Origin: Chrysogorgia sp. JL179-B06
Lineage: Eukaryota; Cnidaria; Anthozoa; Scleralcyonacea; Chrysogorgiidae
Assembly: GCA_035772405.1 (NCBI GenBank)
Contig: JAYKKM010000250.1
Span: 2,500,501 to 2,564,500, forward strand
Reading direction: 5' to 3'
DNA length: 64,000 nt
Part shown: positions 52,762 through 63,765 of the stretch, piece after piece
Layout: each line of letters begins with the position of its first letter
How positions within the stretch are numbered: the stretch's first letter is position 1
Program-made: the position numbers and the translations under genes
The notes under the pieces: model-generated
Seen by the model: only the letters and a program-made list of their open reading frames with translations
What the model was told of the DNA's origin: nothing
The model's database searches: none

Positions 52762-52939
52762 TGAGGCGTACTTTGGATGTCCCACCCCTCCCCCGTGTTA
52801 GAATTGTTTAGTCACGTGACAGAGAGCACGAGTTTTTGGTAGATTATCGAAGGGAGTGAGATATTAAATAAAACAATTAAGCGATTAAACCAAGGAGATT
52901 TATTGTGATTTATTGTGTTTCGAGAGCAACTTCGGAACA
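52762..52939 (+). repeat. BEL right LTR
   Basis: 178 bp, homologous to the left LTR, followed by the CCAC duplication. A sequence-divergence date is not reliable by eye, but the two copies are very similar apart from the indels noted. Confidence 0.92.
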
Positions 52940-52943
52940 CCAC

Positions 52944-53258
52944 TTATAGAACGATTAACTTTGGAGCAGAGTTTATCAATGTGCTCGTCCCATGTAAGAT
53001 TTTCATCTAAATATACCCCTAGGTATTTTGTACTTTTGACTCTCTTTATTTCATTTTCACCAATAGTAATTGGAAAATTTCTACCTAAATTAGACAATCT
53101 GAAAACAGTTCCGAAGAACATGAATTCAGTTTTCGCAACATTTAGGCTTAGCTTATTTGACAACAGCCAATTTCTGATATTTTCTAAATCTTCCTTTACT
53201 TTGAAATGTAATTCAGAAGTAGATATTGCTGCAGCATTTAGCATGGTGTCATCAGCAT
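52944..53258 (-). pseudogene. Dispersed minus-strand LINE: RT segment after the catalytic box
   Basis: Minus strand: ADDTMLNAAAIS, LENIRNWLLSNKLSLNVAKT, KYLGVYLDENLTWDEHIDKL. It begins in the ADD part of the YADD box at the hAT-like insertion and ends at the BEL insertion. Confidence 0.92.
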
Positions 53259-53420
53259 CAGGGGTGGATCCAGACTAGTTCAACTAGTTTCCGGAAACTA
53301 GTCACATTTTGATAAAAAATAAAAATTAACAATGTATTACTAAAGTTATTTTTATTGATATTTTTACTTTTCACCGTGCGCAGTTGCTTGCACGTCTATT
53401 TTGCTAAATGATAGCCTGTA

Positions 53421-54505
53421 TTAGCATATACCAAAACAGTGAATAGTGCTTTTCGCGCAATCTGATTGGTTCCTCTAGCTCGGGATATCCTGCACTATTC
53501 ACTGTTTCGCAAAACAAGATGGTGTCATTCGCTTGAACGATTTGCTTTTTACATAATGCAAGAAATTGGTAAAAGCAGGCAGGTAGAAAACAATTACTGT
53601 ATGTAGGAACATTATTTAGGAGAATATTTAATATGAAAAACAAGTTTCAAAGAGAGAATAGAAAGTGCTACGAAAACAAACTTGATTGAACGAACTGACT
53701 GTTGCATGTCAGTTTTCGTTCAAATATTTTGAAAGAAAAGTGTTCTTCGAAGTTCATATATCGATATTTGCCTTTATATAGTTTGAGACAATTTGAATTG
53801 CCTTTCATATAGAATTTAATAACATTTACAAACATTAAAAATCATTTCGGTTACAACAAAACCAAGCAAAACGTAAATAATTAGTACGGTTTCGGCCATA
53901 AAGATTACCGCGATACACTGCCCAAGAAACTGGCGAGTAATGAACTGAATACTAAACAAATGACCTGGAAAACATACTACCGATTTTATAACAGTAAACA
54001 CCCACAGAAATCTTTATAAATTAAAGGAAATTCAACGACTAAACACATGAAACATTGTCATTGCACTGACCGAAATAAAAACGCTTTGAAAAGAACAATT
54101 ACTGTCGTTTACTCACCCAGAATTCATTAAGTTATCGTTTGTCCTCAGGTTTTCCCATGTAGGCCTACAGTATTAAAATATTTCCTTTGAGTTAAAATCT
54201 CGAAAGGTTTTCACTTTTCAAAACGACCGGCTGCTGTCAGCTTGTCAAAACTGATAAACAACTCCAAATATGGAAAGGCAAACTCCAAATATGGAAAGTC
54301 ATATGGAAAGGGTTTCGCACCAATTCCTGGCTAAATTATAATGAAACTAACCGAAATTTACTTATTTTTTATCAATTTGTTTTGGTATATGCTAAAACAA
54401 TTATTCACCTCAGTGTCAGTGAATAGTGGTTGGATATTTACCTCGACGCTTCGCGTCTCGGTAAATATCCACCACTATTCACTTCCACTTCGGTGAATAA
54501 TTGTT
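53421..54505. mobile_element. Nested insertion inside the hAT-like element
   Basis: Comparison with the 8-kb copy shows that about 1.07 kb has been added between GCCTGTATTA and TTATAGG (TTA duplicated). TTAGCATATACCAAAACA at the left is mirrored by TGTTTTGGTATATGCTAA at 54,379-54,396. A second palindrome built of GTGAATAGTG/CACTATTCAC occupies 54,397-54,505. Confidence 0.75.
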
Positions 54506-54781
54506 AATTATAGGTTTTTGGGGGAGGGGGAGGGCAAAATGGAGCGATCGAGCGCCGCGCGTGGAATAATCGTGTGGAAATCTCAGGCAATTAGAGTGAA
54601 CTAGTGCAAAACTTAGAGTGAACTAGTCAAAACTGTCTCCTATTGGTTAATCGCTTCAAATCAATCAGAGTGAACTAGTCAAAACTGTCTCCTATTGGTT
54701 AATCGCCTTCAACCCAATTAGAGTGAACTAGTCATGAACTAGTCAGATCATATAAATACGAAATGCCTCTCGCTTAGTCGC

Positions 54782-55156
54782 GTGGACAACCAGTTTGTCG
54801 AAGGAAGACTGTTTTCCTTTCAATATAATGGACTTGTTTACCAAACGATTGGCCGGTTTTCAGCTCCCGATAAAATTACGCTATATTCCAAATATCTGGA
54901 AACCAGACCAGCAGTTGTTTGTTATTCCTCAAACGTGCGAGGCTGTGGGCTACGAAGGTTCAGGTTTGAATGGCTCGTGCGCTTCCCTTTGGCTTGTTTA
55001 TTCGAAGAAACCATGCCTTTGTTTAATTTTGATGGAGGGAAGAATGGCAACAAATTGAATATTCAAATTATTCAAATCTCCCCTTACACTGCTTGTTCGA
55101 AGTTTCAAAGTTATGCGGTAGTATTGCAATGGCGGATTTTATGGCCAAATATATGA
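54782..55156 (+). CDS. Doubtful 125-codon frame in the hAT-like element
   Basis: The frame starts 35 bp after CATATAAATAC, a TATA-like element, and its first 25 codons lie in the block shared with 15,818-15,905, where the frame is not kept. No recognised domain. An overlapping second frame of 87 codons is equally open, so coding is uncertain. Confidence 0.25.
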   Translation: MDNQFVEGRLFSFQYNGLVYQTIGRFSAPDKITLYSKYLETRPAVVCYSSNVRGCGLRRFRFEWLVRFPLACLFEETMPLFNFDGGKNGNKLNIQIIQISPYTACSKFQSYAVVLQWRILWPNI

Positions 55157-55309
55157 CAAGGCGAGCGGTTTTCCTGCAAGAACGAATTAATGAAAACCGC
55201 GAGAAGATGAAGTCCATCATTACGACCGTTATTTTCTTTGCCAGAGTAATAAGGAACGAGAGATAACAACCCAGACGATGCCATCTTCCAAGTGTTATTT
55301 CAATTTGCT

Positions 55310-56015
55310 ATCCAGATGACCAGATGCTGAACTAACATGATTTTCAACCATTTGACCTTCCTACTTGCTATACAGAATTCCAGATGCTGAACTAACATGA
55401 TTTTCAACTATTTAGCCTTCCTAGTTGCTATCCAGATGTTGTACTAACATGATTTTCAACTATTTAACCTTCCTACTTGCTATCCAGAATTCCAGATACT
55501 GAACTAACATGATTTTCAACTATTTAGCCTTCCTAGTTGCTATCCAGATGTTGTATTAACATGATTTTCAACTATTTAACCTTCCTACTTGCTATCCAGG
55601 TGCTGAACTAACATGATTTTCAACTATTTAACCTTCCTACTTGCTATCCAGGTGCTGAACTGACATGATTTTCAACTACCTGTATTTGACCTTCCTACCT
55701 GCCATCGAGGTGCTGAACTCACATGATTTTCATATATTTTACCTTCCTACCTGCCATACAGTTGCTGAACTCACATAATTTTCAACTATTTGACCTTACT
55801 ACCTGCCGGCATATGATTTTCAACTATTTAACCTTCCTACTTGCTATCCAGATACTGAACTCACATTATTTTCAACTATTTGACCTTCCTACCTGCCATC
55901 GAGGTGCTGAACTCACATGATTTTCAACTATTTGACCTTCCTACCTGCCATCGTTGTGCTGAACTAACATGATTTTCAACTATTTAATATTCCTACCTGC
56001 CATCCAAGGGCTGAA
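55310..56015 (+). repeat. 52-bp tandem array, about 13 units
   Basis: The unit core is CTAACATGATTTTCAACTAT followed by TTGACCTTCCTACTTGCTAT and CCAGGTGCTGAA. Units vary by substitution and short deletions. It lies in the right half of the hAT-like element. Confidence 0.92.
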
Positions 56016-56635
56016 CTTAGTGTTGAACTGATGCAGCCATTAATTTGAAAACACTACATATATACTGTGCTTTAAATGTTTGAAATTATGGTATTATTTG
56101 AAATTAAGGTTAATTTTGAAAAACCAGGTCAGGGTTACTAACTATAATATTCATTGTAACATATTTTTACCAGTCACCATCCGACAGTAGAAGTAGTACA
56201 AAATTACTGTGTTACAAATTGATTTGGTAGAGGGAATGCAATAATTGAAAAATTGTTCCCATTGAAGTGTACTATGATGAGGTAGACTATAGTTAGGGTG
56301 TTTATGACCTTAATATTTTATATTTACTATTAAGACTGCCCTCAAAATGCAGGAACTAGCATTTCAGACCCTTAGAAAATCAAAAAAAATTATATAAACA
56401 TAAATGTCACTCTTCCATAAGTATAAATTACTGTAAAACCCTACTAATTTTTATTCCAACTGTAAATTTAGACATGTATTCACGTTTTCTGACCTTCCAG
56501 AGTTCTGTAAAATCTTCCCACAAAATGCAGGAAATCCCGAACCCCCCTAGAAATCTCGTGCCTTTGGCACTCGATTCTCGCGCCTTCGGCGTTCGGAAAC
56601 TAGTCACAAAAATCCCTAGATCCACCCCTGAGCAT

Positions 56636-57657
56636 ACATATGTGGTTTGGTATGCATTAAACAAGAGGGAAGGTCGTTAATATATATAAGAAACAATAAC
56701 GGACCTAAAATGGACCCCTGTGACATACCACAACTAACTTTGTGGCTTTGAAATGTTACCTTCGACAATGCACTGCTGCTGCCTATTTAATAAATACGAT
56801 TCAAACCAATCAAGGGTTGTTCCTCCAATACCGCAAAGCTCTAACTTTTTACGGAGATACGGTATCAAATGCTTTAGCAAGATCCAAAAAAACAACCATA
56901 TTGATCATACCTTTGTCAATGTTTAGACACCATTCTTTTGTGGCTTCCAATAGAGCAGTGACGGTAGAGTGAACGGAACGAGACCCTGACTGGTACTTAG
57001 TTAATGTCATGTTTCATTAAATAGGCATACAGCTGATACAACCCTTCACATATTTTTGATACTGCTGACAATACAGAAATTGGTGGATAATTCTGTCGAT
57101 CGGTACGATCATTTGCTTTAAATAGGGGAAATATTTTTGCTATTTTCCATTTTGATGGGAAAATACCAGTATCAATACTTTTATTAATTATTGTAGCAAG
57201 CGAAACGGAAATAGTCGGATCAGCAGCTTCTTTCAAAAGTCTGCAGGAAATGTTATCAAGACCAGTAGCTTTATATGGACACAATTTTTTCAGAAGTCCG
57301 AAGTAGTATGCTGCAGGCTAAAAGTTGTTTTAGCTGGGGTAATATACGATTCAAAGTGACTATTTCCGTCTGGTAGGTCTGAAGCAAGTTTAGTTCTCAC
57401 AGATCAATTGAAATCAGAAGGCTCAGTAACTGATAAATCACCTACTTTCAGTTCATTTATAGAGCTGTCATTATAGTTTTCCAGATGGCCTTTGAGTTGC
57501 CAATATTATTCTCTATTTGTGATTGGTAATAATCAGCTTTAGTCCTCCTGATGTGATTGTTGATCCTATTTCTTTCTTTCTTAAATTTTCCCCATAAAAC
57601 TGGGTTTTTCGTTATCACTGCTTGCTTTTTGTGTCTGATGACGTAGTTATCATACAC
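56636..57657 (-). pseudogene. Dispersed minus-strand LINE: linker and RT up to the catalytic Tyr
   Basis: Minus strand from 57,657: YDNYVIRHKKQAV, NSKAIWKTIMTAL, KATGLDNISCRLLKE, FPSKWKIAKIFPLF, then damaged palm sequence with GSRSVHSTVTALLE-like, GSILGPLLF-like and finally the Tyr codon directly at the hAT-like insertion (56,635). Several frame changes. Confidence 0.85.
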
Positions 57658-59261
57658 TTAAGCCTGGTTCCCATATGATCGCTACGATCGCTCAATTTTA
57701 AAACCGGCGATCGTAGCGATCATATTCCTGGCGATCGCGGAGATAGAAAATGTTCTATCTCGGCGATCGCAGCGATTATACGGAAACACTGGTTCAGCGA
57801 TCCTGGCGATCTCAGCGATCGGTATGTACCACAGCGACATTCGGCTACAGGTAGCTATATCTATAAAACACATACAGTAATAAGATTAAACGGTTCCTTC
57901 ATTGTATACATCACACAAATTTAGATGAATCAGTGAAACTAAAGCATTTTATGTAAATATTTTATGTAAACACCTGTAAAATAATTATCTGTCATGAAGA
58001 TGTAGCTGTGCCCGAAGCTGTGAGACGAGAGTGTGAAAAGCTCCAAGCTCTCTCATTCGAAATATCTGTCGAACCCAAAAACGATGTTTCCTTGGCGGCA
58101 AGTTCGTCCAAACAAACTGGGACGAGATTTAAGACAGTATACTTTTAAAATGCAATCCGAACGAGTTTTTTTTACGGGAGGCCAATTATACGTTCGACAC
58201 ATGATAAATTCAACGTTTGAAATAGGCCTTACTGAGTGATAAGAGCAACTAGAATAAAAATAGGTACACAATGCGTACATGTGACTACCGCTATTTAGGA
58301 TAGACCATGTAGACTTAAGAAGCAAAGCATTAAAATGTATGAAAACAATAGAGACAAAGAAATTCATAGTTATTATAAATCATTTTACAAATGTGTTGCT
58401 TATTTGAACATGACTAACATGGCACATACTATATATACATTTTTATATGGGTTGTTTGCAAAATATAGATAGCATGATCATAAACATGCCCCCAAATTTC
58501 ATTTGAAGTGAATTTGTAAAGTTCACATATAAATAAAACATCTGGGGCTGGTTATACGAAGCCTGGATAGTTTATCCGGTTGATAAATCCTATAGCTAGA
58601 AAACCACTCTAGTGGTGATTTGACAGAGGCAGATCTAGGATTTTCCTTACCTACTGTACATCAAAACAAATATTTCCGGGGTGTGTGGTCAGAAAACGCC
58701 CCCCCCCCCATTTTGGGGGACCAAGCAATTGCAGCTGTAAAGTATAATAAATTGAACGGAAACAAGAAATTTGGCTGTTTTGGCATATATAAAAACTCAT
58801 CAGGCATGCCTAGAAACACTAAGTAATAGTGATTCCAACATGGACAGCACTAATCAACAGTAGAAACAGGTAAAAAAGAAATGTTAGTGGTCAGGATTCT
58901 GAAATAGGGCATCCAATTTGGGAACATATCAGACAAAAGTGACACACACTTCTCGGGGCCCTTGGAAAATATTTGAATTTTGGGTAAACTGCATTTCCTG
59001 AAATTTGAGAGCGGTCTTAAATCAAAATGTTTAAACGGGTATCTCATCATTTTAAATATATATTTTGGTCCAAATATGACTATACTAGAAGTTACTATCA
59101 TAAGGGAAGTGCTGCCTTGAAATCCAAGGTAATTGTAATGTTATGCAAAACTGGAAAAAAATGGTACAGGTATGTGGGCTTATTGAAGTCAAAGTTGCAG
59201 CAGAAGTAGTACAGCCTCATACCTAATCGGTTATGGTTTAGGTAAGACTAGACCAGTAAGC

Positions 59262-59262
59262 T

Positions 59263-59307
<45 letters not shown>
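59262..59307. repeat. (TA)n microsatellite
   Basis: About 22 TA units flanked by CTCAACATA and TTGAGCACA (CTCAA/TTGAG form a small inverted pair). Confidence 0.95.
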
Positions 59308-59308
<1 letters not shown>

Positions 59309-59796
59309 AGCACACACTGAGCTTGCTGGAAGCAGCCTCACATCTGGCCCTTGTTGACCTCCCTCTCAACATCTATTCACAATATAGTGGCTCATGAACA
59401 TGTATAATATTAAACAATTTGTAAGTTAAAAGATAAAACTGCAGTTGTATAACATAGTTCTCTCTACAAGGCTTGCATAAAAATGCAGTTCAATATGACC
59501 ACAAAACAGTTGACGTAATAACAGTTGATAAACTAAGTTAATCAGAATTAATCATATTGAATGATTTGCCATATTCAAGAATAAAGATCTTCTTCTGATG
59601 TGGTATTTAGATCGATGTTGCTTCGCAGATGCTGATAAGTGTGAACACAATGGCTCTTGTGAGAAACAAACTTACACCTAAATAGAAAGTAAACTATATT
59701 AAAAAACATCTTATAAATGTCTACCTCACTCAACATATAAACAAGAAAATTAGGGAAAGTTTGTTTAAAGTAGTACATACCTTCAGTTCTCCTTAC

Positions 59797-59825
59797 AATA
59801 CAATACAATACAATACAATACAACA
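59797..59825. repeat. (CAATA)n microsatellite
   Basis: Five to six units of CAATA. Confidence 0.9.
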
Positions 59826-60894
59826 TTGTATCGAGAAGGTACAAGTCTAGTGTCTGTTTTATTTCCGATGACTTGTTTTAATATTTTAAATCTGACGATT
59901 CTGGAAATTGTTTATTATACTGTAGCTCTGTGTCCTTTTTTCAAGCAGTGGTAGGAGATAATTATCTTGTTGAAAGTCTGAGGGTTATGGCATCCATTGA
60001 TATTTTTTTAAATTCCAATTTTTATTATAATCACCTGTCATTTAATTCCATCTAAGCAAAGCAACTTGATATGAAATCAGTGAAGATAAATTTGTGTTCT
60101 ATGAGAAATATTATATAAACAATCCATTCAATAAATTGTACTGTGTATCTTAGTTTTCCTCTTATGGTATACAGACACTACCAAATGATTAAACGAAAGA
60201 CGTCATAAGTCTTAGCGTTTAATTAACACCATAAATAGTTAACTTAAAGAGCGAGTGTCAGGGTAGTGCTTTGCGCGCTTGTTTTCTTCTTGGACAAACG
60301 AATCCGTCGATATTTGATCAATCCTTCTTATAAATTATGCATTTTCAAGTTTTCTAAGAAGTAAATATACCTGAGTGATCAATTATTGTGATATTTTTCG
60401 TAAAATTGATCATTTACTATAGTAATCGTTTCGATACATAGAAGCTGCTACGAGCGCTTCGCCTCCGAAGCGTGGAAGACCGGGTTTAATATGCTGCTGA
60501 AACAGCGCGAATAAGTTTGCGAATGGAAGTGTTTGATGAGTGACTAGTAAATAAATATATTTTGTTTCTTCTGATGTTTTGTTCATTTGAATTTGCAAAG
60601 ATTCAGGAACTAAAGCCATCATAGCTGGCCGAGTATGACGTATGGAGGTCCACCGCTGACCTGTCAGCCTGCGGTCGTCACAAAAAGCTGTGACGATCGC
60701 TACAATCGCCGGTTTTAAAATTGTGCGATCACAGCGATTATATGGAAACATGACGATCGCTACAATCCATTCGTCACGATCGCCGGTTTTAAAATTGAGC
60801 GATCGCAGCGATTATATGGAAACATGACGATCGCCGGTTTTAAAATTGAGCGACCGCAGCGATCATATGGAAACCAGACTTTAGTTATCGAATC

Positions 60895-61326
60895 TTGTAT
60901 GTATGTATGCTGCCTCCTCCGCAGGCTCTTAGTCGGGTGGGCAGGCGGGCGCAGGCTAGCAATAGAGTGCCAGCAATGGTTGATGGGAAGGAGATAAAAA
61001 CAATGGTTGATGGGAAGGCGATAAATGAAAAATTTTATAGAGCCTGCGAAATCGTGTGTCGAAACTCTGCAAATTTGATCGAAACATTGCTAATTGGCTT
61101 TGGAAATGGCGAAGATGCGAAGTCGCTTGACAAACTTGCAGCTAGAGACGGGAATTACGCCGATGCCATATTGGTCAATATAAATAGCTCTTATATACCG
61201 CCGAGTGTTTTTACTAGCTTTTCGAGTGCCGTTGTAACATACACTGTACAGGTGGAAATCATTCAAACAGTAATAGCATCAGTCATCACCCTTGGTACAG
61301 CTTTTTATGACGTTACGCCTCCATAG
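60895..61326 (+). CDS. Hypothetical 143-residue protein
   Basis: The open frame contains a near-direct internal repeat (AMVDGKEI and TMVDGKAI), then ACEIVCRNSANLIETLLIGF, FGNGEDAKSLDKLAARDGNY and a hydrophobic C-terminus (VVTYTVQVEIIQTVIASVITLGTAF). The real start is more likely the ATG near 60,976 or the one near 61,003 than the first, because the upstream part is low complexity. It has no recognised domain, and lies between two TE boundaries inside the LINE gap. It may be a captured exon or a decayed element gene. Confidence 0.35.
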   Translation: MYVCMLPPPQALSRVGRRAQASNRVPAMVDGKEIKTMVDGKAINEKFYRACEIVCRNSANLIETLLIGFGNGEDAKSLDKLAARDGNYADAILVNINSSYIPPSVFTSFSSAVVTYTVQVEIIQTVIASVITLGTAFYDVTPP

Positions 61327-62857
61327 TTATGCAATTTAAACTATATTTTGTCAGTGTTTGACCTGGAATAATTTACTATATCCTACATATTTACTCTACA
61401 AAGCGTATTAATATTCATATAAAGCAAAAGCGTACCGGTATTTTGGCAATAGCGCGTATATGTTAACGCGAATAATTTAAAAATTGTCATATAGTATTTG
61501 ACTATATAGTAATCGAATTATAGTATTTGACTTTAAATATTTAATTTAAACGGCATCGACAAAGAGCTATTTATATTGACCAAAATGGCGTTGGCGCAAT
61601 TCCTGTCTTTAGCTGCAAGTCTCATTCGCTGATCTCTATATAGAGATTAGTGGCCATTACAGAGCATTTTAAATGCAGGATTTCCCAGTCGTTCTCCCCT
61701 TCCCGTCGTTCCTCGCGCGCCTTCCTCTTAAATCTCCGCGCGCCGGTACGCGAGCGACTGGCGTCACAACCGAACACGTTACGAAAAACAGCGAAAGTTT
61801 GCCGAGATCGTTTGTTGCACGGCCGCCATTAGTCTAACATGATTTTGGCCAGGCGCTACTTTCACTCGATCGGCGGTTTAATAGTGGTACTGCCAAGGTA
61901 ATTTGTCTTTAGGTTTTAACCAAGGTAATGGACAATTCCCGCATTGTGCTCGTTACAATCAAACTAAACGAAGTCACGGTCGACAAACTTACTGAACAGA
62001 TTGCAGAAACTAGCCTCTGCACTTGTCAAAATTATAAACATCTAGATAGTTCATTGTCTTGCAGTTAAATACTGAACATTGGCCTTAAATATGGGAATTA
62101 CAATTGAGCAATAGTACAGAGCCAGAATTGGTTGCAAACAACTTTGTTAAAACCAAAATAATACTTCTGCAGTTCTGGTCACCAGGTATCTGGAATACAT
62201 TTTAAAAATTCATTTTACATTGTAACAATGTTGATGTTGTTTTATCGAAGTGTATTATTTTTATCTGTCAACATTACAACAGCTCACAGAACAATATAAA
62301 AGTTGTGGTTTGCTCAAATATTTGTTCCACTGTTATTGAGAATGTTGTTGATCCATCTTGTTCCAACTTTTAAAACTAATGAAGGCAAGTTTAAAATTAT
62401 TTATTCTCACTCGAGAGCTTTGTATTTCAGTTATCTATTCACACACTTATTGAAACGCAAGCCGATCAAAATGAATCAGCTGAAAGTGCAGACTGGATAT
62501 TCAACCAAAATCTGGATATTCAACCAAAATCTAATCAAGCAAAATTTGGACATACTGTAGAACCAAAATCTGGACAGTTTTTACGCTTTTCTCAAATCTC
62601 GCAACATCCCGCATGTTTGGATCAACACAGATATACTGTAAAGTAATTGCAATGTAGCTAGTAGCCTCGAGAATATATATTATACGCTGTTATCTCGATA
62701 ATATATTCATTTACAATAATCGCTTAATCGCAATAATTGCTTCTATTTTTTCATATTTTAAGCTGCATCGTTCAGTTAATTGTCTCACCTTATGTCTCAT
62801 GTCATCACACATGTGTCTGATGACATGAGACATGTGCGCATTGAGACATGTACCTAT
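61327..62857. other. Unassigned part of the LINE gap
   Basis: No supported gene. CTCTATATAGAG palindrome at 61,633; GC-rich block at 61,680-61,850; palindrome TGTCTCATGTCATCACACAT / ATGATGACATGAGACA-type at 62,790-62,835; a direct repeat GGATATTCAACCAAAATCT at 62,495 and 62,514. TTAA at 62,858-62,861 precedes the LINE. Confidence 0.4.
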
Positions 62858-62860
62858 TTT

Positions 62861-63392
62861 AAAGTTTGTCTCGATTTATTATAGAACTTCTTAATTCAGT
62901 TGTAAGCCACGGTGATTTTTTACTTCTGACTCTTCTAGTCCTAACAGGTACATGCTTATTAGCCACAGATATGAACATATACCAATTTTCAATCATATCA
63001 TCTAGTGTATATGTAGAATTCCAGTCCATTAGTTTTATGTCATCCCTGAATGCATCCGCATTAAATGTTTTAAATGAGAGGGTAGTTACATATTTATGTG
63101 TATTTTTAGATGGGTAGTTAGTTAAAGGGTAGTTAGTTAAAATCACATCAATAAGTGTGCTAGAATTTGAAGTTACTCGTGTCGGTTCATTTATTAATTG
63201 TGTCAGCTGATAAACAGTACTTAACTGTTTTAATTGTGGTAATTGAGCGTCGGTAGTACTAGCCAAATAATTGTAGTTAATGTCATCAAGAAGTAAGTGC
63301 TCCTTTGACTCCATATCAAGTACTCGAATTATATTTTCCAGGTTCTCAAAGAAACCCTCAATACAAGTAGGAGGTCTATAAACTGCAGTAAC
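62861..63392 (-). pseudogene. Dispersed minus-strand LINE: endonuclease part
   Basis: Minus strand from 63,392: TAVYRPPTCIEGFFENLENI (endonuclease), QLTQLINEPTRVTSNSSTLI (C-terminal endonuclease), then the linker ANKHVPVRTRRVRSKKSPWL and RSSIINRDKL at 62,861, where the gap begins. The usual SDHSLI region is altered (a repeat of LTNYP). The 5' part of the endonuclease and ORF1 are missing; the sequence starts at the (CAGA)n tract. Confidence 0.9.
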
Positions 63393-63396
63393 ATTT

Positions 63397-63433
<37 letters not shown>

Positions 63434-63765
63434 GACAGACAGACAAAGACAGACAAAGACAGACAGACAAAGACAGACCGACAGACAAAGACAGACAGAC
63501 AGAAACAGACAAACACAGACAGACACAGACAAACACAGACAAAGACAGACAGACACAGACAGACAGACAGACAAAGACAGAAACAGACAAAGACAGACAG
63601 ACACAGAGACAGACAGACAAAGACAAACAAAGACAGACAGACAGGCAGGCAGACAGACAGACAAAGGCAGAAGGACTAAGACAGACAGATGGACAACGAC
63701 AGACAAAGGGAGACAGACAAAGACACACAAAAACAGACAGATAGACAGGCCGACAGTTTATAGAC
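63393..63765. repeat. (CAGA)n tract, right piece
   Basis: About 370 bp of degenerate ACAGACAGACA / CAAAGACAGAC repeats, directly at the truncated 5' end of the minus-strand LINE. The Cys/Leu/Val-rich frames read through it are artefacts. Confidence 0.95.

Larger units (their letters stand above)
49893..52939 (+). mobile_element. Internally deleted BEL/Pao LTR retrotransposon
   Basis: LTRs at 49,893-50,064 and 52,762-52,939 start TGAGGCGTACTTTGG and end TTCGGAACA (TG...CA). CCAC is repeated at 49,889-49,892 and 52,940-52,943 (CCACT if the ambiguous T is counted). A primer-binding-like TGGTGCCGTGACC lies at 50,068 and a polypurine tract AAGGGAGGG precedes the right LTR. At 3.05 kb it is about half the usual size; protease, most of the RT and the integrase core are missing. 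It is non-autonomous or dead. Confidence 0.92.
53259..56630. mobile_element. Non-autonomous hAT-like element, 5-bp duplication AGCAT
   Basis: Termini CAGGGGTGGATCCAGACTAG and CTAGATCCACCCCTG with AGCAT at 53,254-53,258 and 56,631-56,635. It contains ACTAGTTTCCGGAAACTAGT and its partner near the right end, a nested insertion (53,425-54,505), a TATA-like promoter region, a 125-codon frame and a 52-bp tandem array. No transposase. A truncated relative is at 8,041. Confidence 0.93.
57662..60880. mobile_element. TTAA-flanked element with GATCGC-rich ends
   Basis: Left end GCCTGGTTCCCATATGATCG after TTAA (57,658-57,661); right end GATCATATGGAAACCAGAC before TTAG (60,881-60,884). Both ends repeat CGATCGCCGGTTTTAAAATT and GAGCGATCGCAGCGATTATA several times (three partial copies at 60,690-60,880). 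The TTAA-like flanks fit a piggyBac- or Kolobok-type non-autonomous element. The interior (58.0-60.4 kb) shows only scraps, a (TA)n run and a (CAATA)n run. Confidence 0.65.

Noticed and set aside
63376..63730. Three overlapping Cys/Leu/Val/Ser-rich frames resembling a cysteine-rich secreted protein
   Set aside because: They are three frames of a (CAGA)n tract, all open because the repeat contains no stop on that strand.
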